38,314 nt of DNA from Alphaproteobacteria bacterium (GTDB taxonomy: Bacteria > Pseudomonadota > Alphaproteobacteria > Micavibrionales > Micavibrionaceae), in assembly GCA_023700945.1 (NCBI GenBank), contig JAMPXY010000008.1, positions 1-38,314 on the forward strand. Reading direction: 5' to 3'. Below are positions 18,134 through 26,121 of this stretch, in pieces. A model generated the notes under the pieces. The model was given only the letters and a program-made list of their open reading frames with translations, searched no databases and was not told where the DNA came from. Each line of letters starts with the position of its first letter. Positions within the stretch are counted from its first letter, which is position 1. A program made the translations under genes and the position numbers.

Positions 18134-19282
18134 CTATGAGGCCAGACGTTGTGCCGGGGCCGCCGGATTGGGTCTGACATGGCGCTCAGTATAGATGCCG
18201 GGTTTGCGGGCATAGGTTTTGTAGACCATGTATTCGGCCACACTTCCGGCGTTATGGGCATCTTGTTCCAGTGGCTGGAAACGGTAGCCATTCATCCCGG
18301 CATCCTTGTCGCCGTTGATATAGCCGCCATTATCACCGTTAGCGGCAAAAACGCGGGCCGCCATATAATCAGGGTGGGTCTTGGCAATTTTCCCGGAACG
18401 GTAAGCATCCGCCAGACGTTGCTGCGAGGCATGCTGGCGTTCATGCATGATGATGCCGACGCAGGCTTGAAAATTACTGATCTCGGTGACATTCAGGCCA
18501 ATCACTTCCGGATTCTGGTCGGTTTGATGCATGTAAAAACCCTTGAGGCCGGGCTTGCCGTTGAACAGGCCCATTTTGACCCTTGTCTCACCGAGTGAGT
18601 CGCTAAAGCAATCGCAGAGGAATTGCAGCAACTGGATCCGACGTTTGGCATCAGCCGCACTCCAGATCGGGCGATTCTCCAGCTCTTCGGCCATGGCATC
18701 GGCAAAGTTACCAGCATGCGCAGGCAAGCGCCCATCCGTTAAAGCTTGCTGCCATTTTTGTTCCATCCAGGCGCGCTGGCTGTCGTCAAACAAGCGGGAG
18801 ACAGTCTCGATTCTCTTTTCATAGAACGTATCCGGCAGATCAAGTGCCCGGTTCAGTTCACGCAGATACAGGCTGTTACCCTTGGCATCACTTTTAGAGA
18901 TTTTCTCGTACAAGGTGATGACAGTTTCAAACCCCAGTGTATTTAAACCCTGACGGGCGCGGGGGTCGGTGATCCTGATGTCATTGGCAAAGACACCGCT
19001 CAGGCAGTCATTGACGAACTGGCGGGCTGTATCGGTATCGACATCCCCGTTCTTGCTGGTGACTTCCTGCCACAGGGCGGACGCATCATAGAAGCGTTTA
19101 CCGCGGCTTTTGCTAAAGGGGTCTGTTGATGCTTCGAGGAAGGCCTCACCCAAGGTCGGGATACGGAATTCCTGCGGTAGCGCGGTCACTGTGATCACGG
19201 ATGGATCACACATATAAGCCAGATTATCGTTAATAGTCCTACTGCAGCGAGCAAAGCTCGCTGTTGCAAAGGTCGTCGCCAT
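18134..19282 (-). CDS. Putative zinc metallopeptidase with HExxH motif, unrecognised family
   Basis: 382 residues, soluble. Residues 280-284 are HERQH in a hydrophobic helix (FQACVGIIMHERQHASQQRLADAY), which fits the zincin HExxH motif with Glu281 as catalytic base. About 55 residues later, FQPLEQDAHNAGSVAEYMV offers Glu339 as a possible third zinc ligand, in the pattern Pro-Leu-Glu-x-x-Ala seen in gluzincin-like peptidases. The N-terminal 250 residues are mostly helical and have no recognised domain. There is no obvious signal peptide, though SFARC and AYMCD place two cysteines near the start. GGGAGA lies six bases before the ATG, so the start is firm. Function as a peptidase is inferred from the motif alone. 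Confidence 0.6.
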   Translation of the reverse strand: MATTFATASFARCSRTINDNLAYMCDPSVITVTALPQEFRIPTLGEAFLEASTDPFSKSRGKRFYDASALWQEVTSKNGDVDTDTARQFVNDCLSGVFANDIRITDPRARQGLNTLGFETVITLYEKISKSDAKGNSLYLRELNRALDLPDTFYEKRIETVSRLFDDSQRAWMEQKWQQALTDGRLPAHAGNFADAMAEELENRPIWSAADAKRRIQLLQFLCDCFSDSLGETRVKMGLFNGKPGLKGFYMHQTDQNPEVIGLNVTEISNFQACVGIIMHERQHASQQRLADAYRSGKIAKTHPDYMAARVFAANGDNGGYINGDKDAGMNGYRFQPLEQDAHNAGSVAEYMVYKTYARKPGIYTERHVRPNPAAPAQRLAS

Positions 19283-19477
19283 GTGAACTCTCCCAGAGTT
19301 TGTTTTTTATGGTTTTCGTCTGCAGTTCTCTGCAGCCACACCCTTGCTTTTTTTGTTTGTGATGTTGAGGTTAGTTGCCAGAGGTGAAGAAATCGTAAAG
19401 GCAGGAAAGATTTTTTGTTATGGCAAAAAATAACATCGTTATTCCCTGCACGAGACAAATATATCTCATTTTTGCGC

Positions 19478-20251
19478 CTAAGGCAAAAACTGCTCTTTGA
19501 GAATACGCTCTTCGAGATTGTGATCGGGGTTGAACATCAATGTGACTGAGAGTGTTTTTGATTCACGGATTTCTACACGCGCTACATCGCGCACTTCGGT
19601 TGAGTCAGCCGTGGCGCTGACAGGGCGTGCCTGCGGATCGGTGATATCAAAACGGATTGAGACGTGCGACGGCAGCAAAGCACCCTTCCAGCGGCGGGGA
19701 CGGAAGGCGCTGATGGGGGTCAGTGCCAGTACGTTGGCCGAGAGTGGCAGGATCGGCCCGTGTGCCGAAAGATTATAGGCGGTGCTGCCTGCAGGTGTTG
19801 AAACCAGAATGCCGTCACAGACCAGTTCCGGCAGGCGCTCGATGTCATCAACGCTGATGCTGATCTTGGCGGCATGTCGCTCCTGCCGCAGCAGAGAGAC
19901 TTCGTTAAACGCAATCGCATCGATGCAGGTTCCGTCTTTGGTGAGGGCCCGCATGCGCAAGGGATGCAGCGTGACGCTTTGTGCGTGCGCCAGACGCTCG
20001 AGAAATTTGTCGGTGCGGAAAGGATTCATCATGAAACCGACCGAGCCGCGATTCATCCCATAGATTGGCTTGCCGGTCTGATGGAATTTATGCAGGGCTT
20101 CGAGCATGGTGCCGTCGCCGCCCAGAGCGACAATCACCAGCGCTTCATCCGGGCCGCACTGACCGTACTGGCTGGTGAGGATGGTCAAAGCCTCCTGCGC
20201 CTCTTCCGAAGCTGCGGCATGGAAATGAACTTGGCCTTTTTTGTAAGTCAT
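19478..20251 (-). CDS. nadK: NAD kinase
   Basis: 257 residues. The motifs of the NAD kinase fold are present: IVALGGDGTMLEALH (GGDGT with catalytic Asp), YGMNRGSVGFMMN, AFNEVSLLR (NE motif) and DGILVSTPAGSTAYNLSAHGPIL (glycine-rich TPxGSTAY). It phosphorylates NAD to NADP. The protein is shorter than E. coli NadK, as is usual for alphaproteobacterial members. It is divergent from the unknown gene at 20329 with a short intergenic region. Confidence 0.97.
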   Translation of the reverse strand: MTYKKGQVHFHAAASEEAQEALTILTSQYGQCGPDEALVIVALGGDGTMLEALHKFHQTGKPIYGMNRGSVGFMMNPFRTDKFLERLAHAQSVTLHPLRMRALTKDGTCIDAIAFNEVSLLRQERHAAKISISVDDIERLPELVCDGILVSTPAGSTAYNLSAHGPILPLSANVLALTPISAFRPRRWKGALLPSHVSIRFDITDPQARPVSATADSTEVRDVARVEIRESKTLSVTLMFNPDHNLEERILKEQFLP

Positions 20252-20328
20252 GGCAGGAACCTAGACTGAATGGGGCGGAGGATCAAATATTGTCTTTTCT
20301 GCCGGAGATTATATGGATTTGCATAATT

Positions 20329-20934
20329 ATGACAATGGTATTAAAATCAGCCTCCATGCACACAGAGTTTAAAGATGCGGCCGATCCCTTTACTGGCCTG
20401 ATTCAGGCGATAGACGCTCATGCCCGCCGTGAGCTCGATTCACCTGTTCGTGACATCACAACAGCCCTGCAGACCCTGAATGCGGTTTTCCTCACAGTGT
20501 CCTCACAGCGCCGTACTTTCGTTGGGGTATCGTGCGGTGATGGCCGTGAGACTTTTTATATCGAAGGGCCGATGAGCGAGCTCACGGCTGAAAAAATCGT
20601 CCGTCATCTTTGTGGTTTCAACAATGACATGCGGCTTTTGCTTGAACGGCGGCCTCTGCCGTTGATCGCCATTGATCCGCAGCGCATAACATCGATCGGT
20701 AGTGAGGGTAGTGATCTGGTTTTTGGGCTGCGTGAGTCTGCCCACTCAGTCAGGATTGCCTATAGCAACCCACATAGTGCGGATATCGACTCAATTTTGC
20801 TCGAGAACAAGCTGGTGCAGGCGCGTTTTGGCAATATTACGCTGAAGCGGCCTGGAGCACTCTCTGCGGTCGATGGCGTGGCCGTGGCCTTGCCATATTG
20901 TGATAACCGTTTGTGGGCACCTAAGCTGTTTTAG
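20329..20934 (+). CDS. Unknown soluble protein, about 200 aa
   Basis: An open frame of about 200 residues divergent from nadK. It has an N-terminal helix (FTGLIQAIDAHARREL), a beta-rich middle (FLTVSSQRRTFVGVSCGDGRETFYIEGP), a helix (ELTAEKIVRHLCGFNND), and a C-terminal strand-rich part ending DNRLWAPKLF. There is no signal peptide in the preferred form and no recognised family. The start is uncertain: ATG 20329, 20335 and 20356 and TTG 20290 are all in frame, none with a good Shine-Dalgarno. The last 14 bases overlap the end of pyrE on the other strand, so the two genes converge without a terminator between them. Confidence 0.55.
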   Translation: MTMVLKSASMHTEFKDAADPFTGLIQAIDAHARRELDSPVRDITTALQTLNAVFLTVSSQRRTFVGVSCGDGRETFYIEGPMSELTAEKIVRHLCGFNNDMRLLLERRPLPLIAIDPQRITSIGSEGSDLVFGLRESAHSVRIAYSNPHSADIDSILLENKLVQARFGNITLKRPGALSAVDGVAVALPYCDNRLWAPKLF

Positions 20935-21589
20935 CCAGATGCTTGTTGGCTTCAGCCCAGACATCGGGGGCCTTCAGGAAGGCTTCAACCGAATTCAGTG
21001 TTTCCTCGTCAAAATATTGCTTTTCGCGTGCTACGGCCAAGACATCCCACCAGGTGGTCAGCGCATGCAGTTTGACACCCATGGCTTTCATGTTGTCTTC
21101 GCTTGCCTGGAAAATACCGTAATGAAACACGACGAAGGAATGTTCAACCACCGCTCCGGCCTCGCGCAGTGCATCGATAAAGACTTTCTTGCTGCCGCCA
21201 TCAGTTTGCAGATCTTCAATCAGCACGACATTCTTGCCTCCCTCATCCATGACACCTTCGATCTGGGCCATCCGGCCAAAACCTTTGGGTTTTTTGCGGA
21301 CATAGAGCATCGGCAAATTGAGGCGCTCGGCCATGAAGGCGGCATAGGGGATGCCGGCAGTTTCTCCCCCGGCACAGTAATCCAGATCAGGGCAGGCTTT
21401 ACGCAAGATATCGGCCCCAAAATCCATCAAGATGCTCCGTTCTTTCGGGAAAGAGATCAGACGGCGGCAATCGACATAGACCGGACTGATCCGGCCTGAG
21501 GTAAAGGTGAAAGGCTCCCGCGCATTGAACAAAACGGATTTTGTATCCAGCAGGATCTGGGCTGACTCGGCGGCAATATTGATCATCAT
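20921..21589 (-). CDS. pyrE: Orotate phosphoribosyltransferase
   Basis: 222 residues. The PRPP-binding motif is NVVLIEDLQTDGGSK, with the expected acidic pair Glu-Asp. FTFTSGRISPVYVDCRRLISFP and GGETAGIPYAAFMAERLNLPMLYVRKKPKGFG are typical of OPRTase. It makes OMP from orotate and PRPP in pyrimidine synthesis. Its ATG overlaps the stop of the kinase gene (ATGA), making it the third gene of the repressor-kinase-pyrE operon. Confidence 0.95.
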   Translation of the reverse strand: MMINIAAESAQILLDTKSVLFNAREPFTFTSGRISPVYVDCRRLISFPKERSILMDFGADILRKACPDLDYCAGGETAGIPYAAFMAERLNLPMLYVRKKPKGFGRMAQIEGVMDEGGKNVVLIEDLQTDGGSKKVFIDALREAGAVVEHSFVVFHYGIFQASEDNMKAMGVKLHALTTWWDVLAVAREKQYFDEETLNSVEAFLKAPDVWAEANKHLAKTA

Positions 21590-22596
21590 CTGTCTCCTTG
21601 TGGCAGGGGCGGACGTCCCCCCTGTTGCTGTATAATCCGGGCAGCAGCCCCGGTGCCTTGATGGGCGGCCTCAATATAAGGTTTTCCCGCGATCATGCCA
21701 GCAATAAATCCGGCGGCAAACTGGTCGCCCGCCCCGACCGTGCTGACGACTTGCGCGGGGGTCAGATCGGGGCCGGGCACATGATCGATGTTGTTCGGGG
21801 TAATCACATAGGCGCCGTTAGCGGCATTGGTGATAATAAAATCCCGTCCGGTGGCTTGTGCCTTTTCAAAAGCCAGCGCCATGTCATGTTCATCGAACAG
21901 AGCCAGACATTCGTTCATGTTGCCCATCACCAGGACATTGCTGAAACTTAAGCACTGCAGGATCAGGGGGCGCATATTATTGACGATGTCGCGGTCATTC
22001 AATCCCACAATCAGACGCCGCCGGGTGTTGCCATAGGTAATCAGGGCCGCTGCCAGCACACTTTCATCGGGGTGGCACCCGGCCGGGGATAGGGCCATGT
22101 TGGCCTCGATACATATATAGGTGTCGGGTTGATCAGGCAGGGTGGGCAGATCCTGCGGTTTCAGCGCGTAACTGGCGGTATAGTGGCAGACGACAAAACT
22201 ACGTTCCTTGTCGGGGGTCAGCAGGGTCAGGCACACCGAGGTTGTGCGCCCGGCAATACGGTCATTGGGAAACTTGATGCCATAAGGGACAAAAGCTTCG
22301 CGGAAGAGTGCGCCATAGCGATCATCTCCCGTGCGGCCAATGAAAGTTGCAGGCAGACCTTGAGCCGCGAGTCCGCAGAGTAGATTGGCGGTCGAGCCGC
22401 CGGGAATGACCAAAGGGTCAGTCAGACTTTCAAGCAGATAGCCAAGCTTATGGGTGTCAACCAGGGTGGTGACCCCTTTGCCGATGTTATGGGCGTGAAT
22501 AAAATCGTCATCAATATGGGCTATCGCATCGACAAAGGCGGCGCCGATGCCGATGATCAGGGGGGCTGTAGCCCGGTTGTCTGCTGCTTTGTTCAC
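21586..22596 (-). CDS. PfkB-family carbohydrate/nucleoside kinase
   Basis: About 336 residues. PfkB signature 1 is VIPGGSTANLLCGLAAQGLPATFIGRTGDDRYG. Signature 2 is VSTVGAGDQFAAGFIAGMIAGKP with the catalytic Asp in GAGDQF. The N terminus IIGIGAAFVDAIAHIDDDFI resembles the adenosine-kinase-like branch, so a nucleoside or ribokinase-type substrate is likely, but the substrate cannot be read. I prefer the GTG at 22596, which overlaps the repressor stop as GTGA; an ATG at 22626 would give a 34-base overlap. The 3' end overlaps pyrE. Translational coupling on both sides implies equal expression of all three proteins. Confidence 0.88.
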   Translation of the reverse strand: MNKAADNRATAPLIIGIGAAFVDAIAHIDDDFIHAHNIGKGVTTLVDTHKLGYLLESLTDPLVIPGGSTANLLCGLAAQGLPATFIGRTGDDRYGALFREAFVPYGIKFPNDRIAGRTTSVCLTLLTPDKERSFVVCHYTASYALKPQDLPTLPDQPDTYICIEANMALSPAGCHPDESVLAAALITYGNTRRRLIVGLNDRDIVNNMRPLILQCLSFSNVLVMGNMNECLALFDEHDMALAFEKAQATGRDFIITNAANGAYVITPNNIDHVPGPDLTPAQVVSTVGAGDQFAAGFIAGMIAGKPYIEAAHQGTGAAARIIQQQGGRPPLPQGDR

Positions 22597-23243
22597 TGGC
22601 TGACCCAGATAATCCGGGCGATCCACGATATATCATCGACAGGCAGGCTGACGCTGTTGCCGTCAGGGCCCAGCATACGCAGCTCAACCCGGTTGGCGGT
22701 CTGACGGCGCAATTCATGGATCAGAATATCGCCGTGGCGGGTGCGTACCACCACGCGGTCACCACGACGGACATGCGCCTGTGGCGAGGCCACCAGTACA
22801 TCCCCTTCGCGGTAAGCGGGCATCAAGGCATGGCCGATAATTTCGAGTGCGAACAGGTTCTCATCATGAAGGCTGCTCAGGCCGGGAAAATTAAAATCAT
22901 CCCAGCTATTGCCGATGGGGTGCCCGTCGGTTGAGAAGTGTGTGCTTTTTCCAGCCATGGCGGTGTTGATCATGGGAATGGTCTGGCGGCCAGAGCGGGG
23001 GACGTTGTCATCATCCTGACCGATCAAGGCAATAAAATCACTCATGGTCGCACCGGTGACGGCTAGAATTTTGGAGAGGCTTTCGGTGGAGGGCCAGCGT
23101 GGCTTGCCGTCGCTGCTGATGCGCTTGCTTTTGTTAAAGGTGGTGGGGTCGAGTCCGGCTTTTTTGGCCAGCCCCGAGGGTGAATAGCCATGGCTGTCAG
23201 CCAGACGGTCAATCGCCCGCCACATATCGTCATGAGAAAACAT
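22593..23243 (-). CDS. Phage-type HTH repressor with degenerate S24 peptidase domain
   Basis: 216 residues. Residues 6-75 form an XRE-like helix-turn-helix (YSPSGLAKKAGLDPTTFNKSKR). Residues about 128-215 are a LexA/CI-type S24 domain: FALEIIGHALMPAYREGDVLVASP and VRRGDRVVVRTRHGDILIHELRR. At the catalytic positions, the Ser of GDSM-type motifs is Ala139 and the Lys is His176. They are 37 residues apart, the same spacing as the Ser119-Lys156 dyad of E. coli LexA, so autocleavage is not expected. The ATG at 23243 has AGGAG ten bases upstream. It heads the kinase-pyrE operon and faces the phage structural cluster across a 161-base divergent region holding a palindrome; it is the natural candidate to bind that palindrome. 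Confidence 0.88.
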   Translation of the reverse strand: MFSHDDMWRAIDRLADSHGYSPSGLAKKAGLDPTTFNKSKRISSDGKPRWPSTESLSKILAVTGATMSDFIALIGQDDDNVPRSGRQTIPMINTAMAGKSTHFSTDGHPIGNSWDDFNFPGLSSLHDENLFALEIIGHALMPAYREGDVLVASPQAHVRRGDRVVVRTRHGDILIHELRRQTANRVELRMLGPDGNSVSLPVDDISWIARIIWVSQ

Positions 23244-23272
23244 GAGGTTTTTGCTCCTAGGATCACAATCCC

Positions 23273-23312
23273 ATTGTATGCAGCACAAATAAATAGGAAA
23301 TAAATCCTATTT
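23273..23312 (-). promoter_or_regulatory. Leftward promoter of the repressor operon, overlapped by operator
   Basis: On the minus strand TACAAT (23273-23278) is a good -10, followed by a leader of about 25 bases carrying AGGAG. The -35 region (about 23296-23301) is poor and lies inside the palindrome at 23291-23312, so bound repressor would cover it. This suggests autorepression. Confidence 0.5.
23291..23312. promoter_or_regulatory. Palindromic operator O1 in the divergent region
   Basis: AAATAGGA and TCCTATTT are perfect 8-bp inverted arms around AATAAA. The 17-base core ATAGGAAATAAATCCTA is repeated exactly at 27893-27909. The palindrome lies over the -35 region of the leftward repressor promoter and ends five bases before the -35 of the rightward promoter. 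Confidence 0.75.
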
Positions 23313-23317
23313 TTCTC

Positions 23318-23346
23318 TTGACCCCACCTCTGAAACGTATCATAAC
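23318..23346 (+). promoter_or_regulatory. Rightward promoter of the phage cluster
   Basis: TTGACC (23318-23323), a 17-base spacer and CATAAC (23341-23346) precede the first phage-cluster gene at 23405. The operator at 23291-23312 is just upstream of the -35, a position from which a CI-like protein could either repress or help RNA polymerase. Confidence 0.5.
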
Positions 23347-23404
23347 TAGAACATAAAGAGAACACCTGTGTTCCAAACAAGAACAAAAAAGGATAAGAAC
23401 CGTC

Positions 23405-23854
23405 ATGGCCCACCGCGAACCTTATAGTCCCAAACCTTCAACATCTGTGGATACTACGCCTTTTACGACCGCCGAGGAGGCTTGGTTCTGGTTTATTCAG
23501 GCACAGGCCGCCCGCAATGACGGGGCCCGATTCTCGGCCGGGCAGGGGTTGGTCAGTCGCCCGTGCGAACCGATTGACATATTGAAAATTATTGACCGCC
23601 TCTACCGCCAGCGCCGCTTGCTGATCGATCACTTGCTGGTGCTGCGCCATTATGGCCGCCGTTTGATGGCACCCGATGCGCGCCGTCTTAAGGAAGTCAA
23701 GGCGCACAGCCTATGGGTTGAGGCACTGGAGCGCATGACCCCGATTTTTGAGCGCAAGGGTATCGTCCAGACCTTTTCAAGCTGGCATCCGTTTGCTGCC
23801 GATTTTTCCCAACACAATGTTATTCCCTTCAGCCTGACAGGAGCTCTCCAATGA
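23405..23854 (+). CDS. Unknown basic protein, first gene of the phage cluster
   Basis: 149 residues, soluble and rich in Arg. It has a well-structured helical core: TAEEAWFWFIQAQAARNDGARFSAGQGL, then IDILKIIDRLYRQRRLLIDHLLVLRHYGRRLM and KEVKAHSLWVEALERMTPIFERKGI. I recognise no named family. AAGGAT lies upstream of the ATG. It is the gene directly controlled by the divergent operator region and overlaps the next gene by four bases (ATGA). A regulatory or DNA-binding role would suit its position and charge but is only inference. Confidence 0.65.
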   Translation: MAHREPYSPKPSTSVDTTPFTTAEEAWFWFIQAQAARNDGARFSAGQGLVSRPCEPIDILKIIDRLYRQRRLLIDHLLVLRHYGRRLMAPDARRLKEVKAHSLWVEALERMTPIFERKGIVQTFSSWHPFAADFSQHNVIPFSLTGALQ

Positions 23855-24312
23855 GAAAATTTTTTGATGAAGCCGAAGAAGTTATGATGCCGATCCCATC
23901 GCAGACCTTGACGGCTCCTGTACAGGAAAAGGCCTGGGTGGTCTTCAGCGGTAAATCTGAGTGGCCGTGGTTGAAATGTCTGCGCCCCGGCTTCCGCCAC
24001 TGCTTTGTAATCGTGCATGACGGGACACGCTGGCTTTCACTCGACCCGTTGCTGCAGCATACTGAACTTAAGGTTCATGATGTGCCGCCTGATTTTGATC
24101 TGCCGGGCTGGCTCGCTGGTCGTGGTAACCGTGTTCTGCCCGCCCCTGTGAATCGGGGGCATAAAAAGCCGGCGCCGCCGATGGTGTTTACTTGTGTCGA
24201 GGCAGTCAAGCGCGTGTTGGGTTTGCATCACTGGAGCGTCATGACCCCGTGGCAACTTTATCGTCACCTGACCCGTCACGGATCAGATTCACTCTCATGG
24301 CAGGGGGTGTAA
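23851..24312 (+). CDS. Unknown protein with possible permuted papain-like (LRAT/YiiX-type) fold
   Basis: 153 residues, translationally coupled to the preceding gene. The central part WVVFSGKSEWPWLKCLRPGFRHCFVIVHDGTRWLSLDPL carries His50 before two beta strands. Downstream, PMVFTCVEAVKRVLGLHHWSVMTPWQLYRHL has Cys115 at the start of a helix. A His on a strand followed later by Cys at a helix start is the order found in permuted NlpC/P60-like (LRAT, YiiX) cysteine hydrolases. If real, it could be an amidase or peptidase acting on the cell wall or on phage proteins. No database check was possible, and an uncharacterised structural phage protein is an equal alternative. Confidence 0.5.
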   Translation: MRKFFDEAEEVMMPIPSQTLTAPVQEKAWVVFSGKSEWPWLKCLRPGFRHCFVIVHDGTRWLSLDPLLQHTELKVHDVPPDFDLPGWLAGRGNRVLPAPVNRGHKKPAPPMVFTCVEAVKRVLGLHHWSVMTPWQLYRHLTRHGSDSLSWQGV

Positions 24313-24316
24313 TATC

Positions 24317-24592
24317 ATGGGAAGTCTTGCTTCACGCCCCAAGGCGCCGACGGTTTCCCCGGCCCAATATATTTATGTGCCGTCACCCTCTACCCCGTCT
24401 GTTCCGGTGGCGGCCGCGCCAACGTCGACCCCGACATCAAACCTTCCCGGTGATGACGAGGTCAAGGCGCAAGCCCGCGCCCAGAGTTTACTTGAACGAA
24501 GGCGCGGGCGTTTGGGCACCGTGCTGACCAGTTTTCGCGGTTTGCTCGGTGATAATTTGACTGGTGCACGCAAAACCTTGCTCGGAGAATAA
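24317..24592 (+). CDS. Small phage protein preceding the portal gene
   Basis: 91 residues. The first half is low-complexity, Pro/Ser/Thr/Ala-rich (SPSTPSVPVAAAPTSTPTS). The C-terminal half is basic: KAQARAQSLLERRRGRLGTVLTSFRGLLG, ending RKTLLGE. Small proteins with an Arg-rich segment and a terminal LLG motif are common just upstream of podoviral connectors. In T7 this position is held by the tail protein gp7.3, but no sequence homology to it is claimed. The gene is five bases after the previous stop and two bases before the portal start. Confidence 0.6.
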   Translation: MGSLASRPKAPTVSPAQYIYVPSPSTPSVPVAAAPTSTPTSNLPGDDEVKAQARAQSLLERRRGRLGTVLTSFRGLLGDNLTGARKTLLGE

Positions 24593-24594
24593 TC

Positions 24595-26121
24595 ATGACC
24601 ACAGCACACAAAAAGACGGCCCCGATACCGGTGGCTGAGGGCGATCATGTGCGCCAGTTGGGCGCACGTTACGACCGTGCCCGCCAACGCCGCCGTGCCT
24701 GGGAATCGCTCTGGCAGGAAAGTTACGAATACGCTCTGCCGCAACGTAATTCCTTTGCCGGGATCAGCGCCGGACAGAACCGGATGGAGAAAATTTATGA
24801 TGGCACCGCGCTCGATGCGGTGGACGCGCTGGCCGCGAGTCTGCTCGGCCATCTGACTCCGCCCTGGACGCAGTGGTTTGGCTTTAAACCCGGCCCTGAT
24901 CTTTCACCTGCCGAAACCGAAGCCTTGTCCCCCGTGCTGGAACAAGCGGCGCGAACCTTGCAGGCGCATTTTGACCGTTCGAATTTTATGGTCGAGATGC
25001 ATCAATGTTATCTCGATCTGATTGTGGGGGGGACGGCGGCATTGGTACTGGAGGAATCTGAACCCGGATCAACTTCGGCGTTTCGGTTCTCGGCCGTGCC
25101 TCTCAACGATATTGTTCTTGAAGAAGGAACTCACGGCACACTCGATGGTTCCTATCGGCAACTGGCGTTGACGCTGGCACAATTACAGGCACGATACCCG
25201 ATGGCCCTGCTGCCTGCTCCGGTTATGCAGGCAGGTGACAAAGACCCTCAGGCGCGATTTGACGTCCTTGAGGCGGTCTTGCCAGCTGCCTTTGGTCAAT
25301 ATGAATTTACCGCTGTGCTGCGCCATACCGCGGGCGAACCTTGTTTACTGCGCCAAGGATCTTTTGCCCAGTCACCGGTGATTGCTTTTCGCTGGCTGAA
25401 AGCGCCCGGTGAACTTTATGGCCGCTCGCCAGTGATGAAGGCGTTGCCCGATATCAAGACCGCCAACAAGGTGGTGGAGCTGATCCTGAAAAATGCCTCG
25501 ATAGCCGTGACTGGTATCTGGCAGGCCGATGATGACGGGGTTTTGAACCCTGCCAATATTGAACTCACCCCCGGCACCATCATTCCCAAGGCGGTGGGCT
25601 CGGCGGGATTAAAGCCGCTCGAAATGCCAGGACGTTTTGATATTTCGCAACTGGTGCTGGAGGATTTGCGTCGCCGGATCCGGCATGCGTTGCTGGCCGA
25701 TAAACTTGCACCTGTGGCGGCTCCACGTATGACGGCCACCGAAGTGATTGAACGCTCAGCGGAGATGTCGTTGCTGCTGGGGGCAACTTATGGTCGCCTG
25801 CAAGCCGAATTACTGACCCCGTTAGTGCAGCGTGCCTTTGCGATTTTGCGCCGTCGGGGTGAGGTGCCGGATATCCGCCTTGATGGCCGTCTGGTTGCCC
25901 TCGATTACCGTGCGCCGCTGGCGCGGGCGCAGGGACAGCGTAATATCCAGAACACGCTTTCATGGATTGAATCGGTATTGCGCATGGGACCGGAGGCCAG
26001 CAGCGCTATTGATCTGCCTGCGGCTGCCCGCTTCCTCGGTGAAGCGCTGGGCGTGCCAGTTGATCTGATCCGCCAACCGTTACCTTTACCTCCAGAGGAG
26101 ATAGACCATGTTCTTCCGTAA
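24595..26121 (+). CDS. Podoviral head-tail connector (portal) protein
   Basis: 508 residues, similar in length to T7 gp8. Characteristic segments are QLGARYDRARQRRRAWESLWQESYEYALPQRN, IYDGTALDAVDALAASLLGHLTPPWTQWFGFKPG, NDIVLEEG, a conserved PVIAFRWLKAPGELYGRSPVMKALPDIKTANKVVELILKNASIAV, and TATEVIERSAEMSLLLGATYGRLQAELLTPLVQRAF. These are the marks of the 'bacteriophage head to tail connecting protein' family. The dodecameric portal is the DNA gateway of the capsid and docks the terminase and tail. Its last 14 bases overlap the next gene. Confidence 0.93.
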   Translation: MTTAHKKTAPIPVAEGDHVRQLGARYDRARQRRRAWESLWQESYEYALPQRNSFAGISAGQNRMEKIYDGTALDAVDALAASLLGHLTPPWTQWFGFKPGPDLSPAETEALSPVLEQAARTLQAHFDRSNFMVEMHQCYLDLIVGGTAALVLEESEPGSTSAFRFSAVPLNDIVLEEGTHGTLDGSYRQLALTLAQLQARYPMALLPAPVMQAGDKDPQARFDVLEAVLPAAFGQYEFTAVLRHTAGEPCLLRQGSFAQSPVIAFRWLKAPGELYGRSPVMKALPDIKTANKVVELILKNASIAVTGIWQADDDGVLNPANIELTPGTIIPKAVGSAGLKPLEMPGRFDISQLVLEDLRRRIRHALLADKLAPVAAPRMTATEVIERSAEMSLLLGATYGRLQAELLTPLVQRAFAILRRRGEVPDIRLDGRLVALDYRAPLARAQGQRNIQNTLSWIESVLRMGPEASSAIDLPAAARFLGEALGVPVDLIRQPLPLPPEEIDHVLP

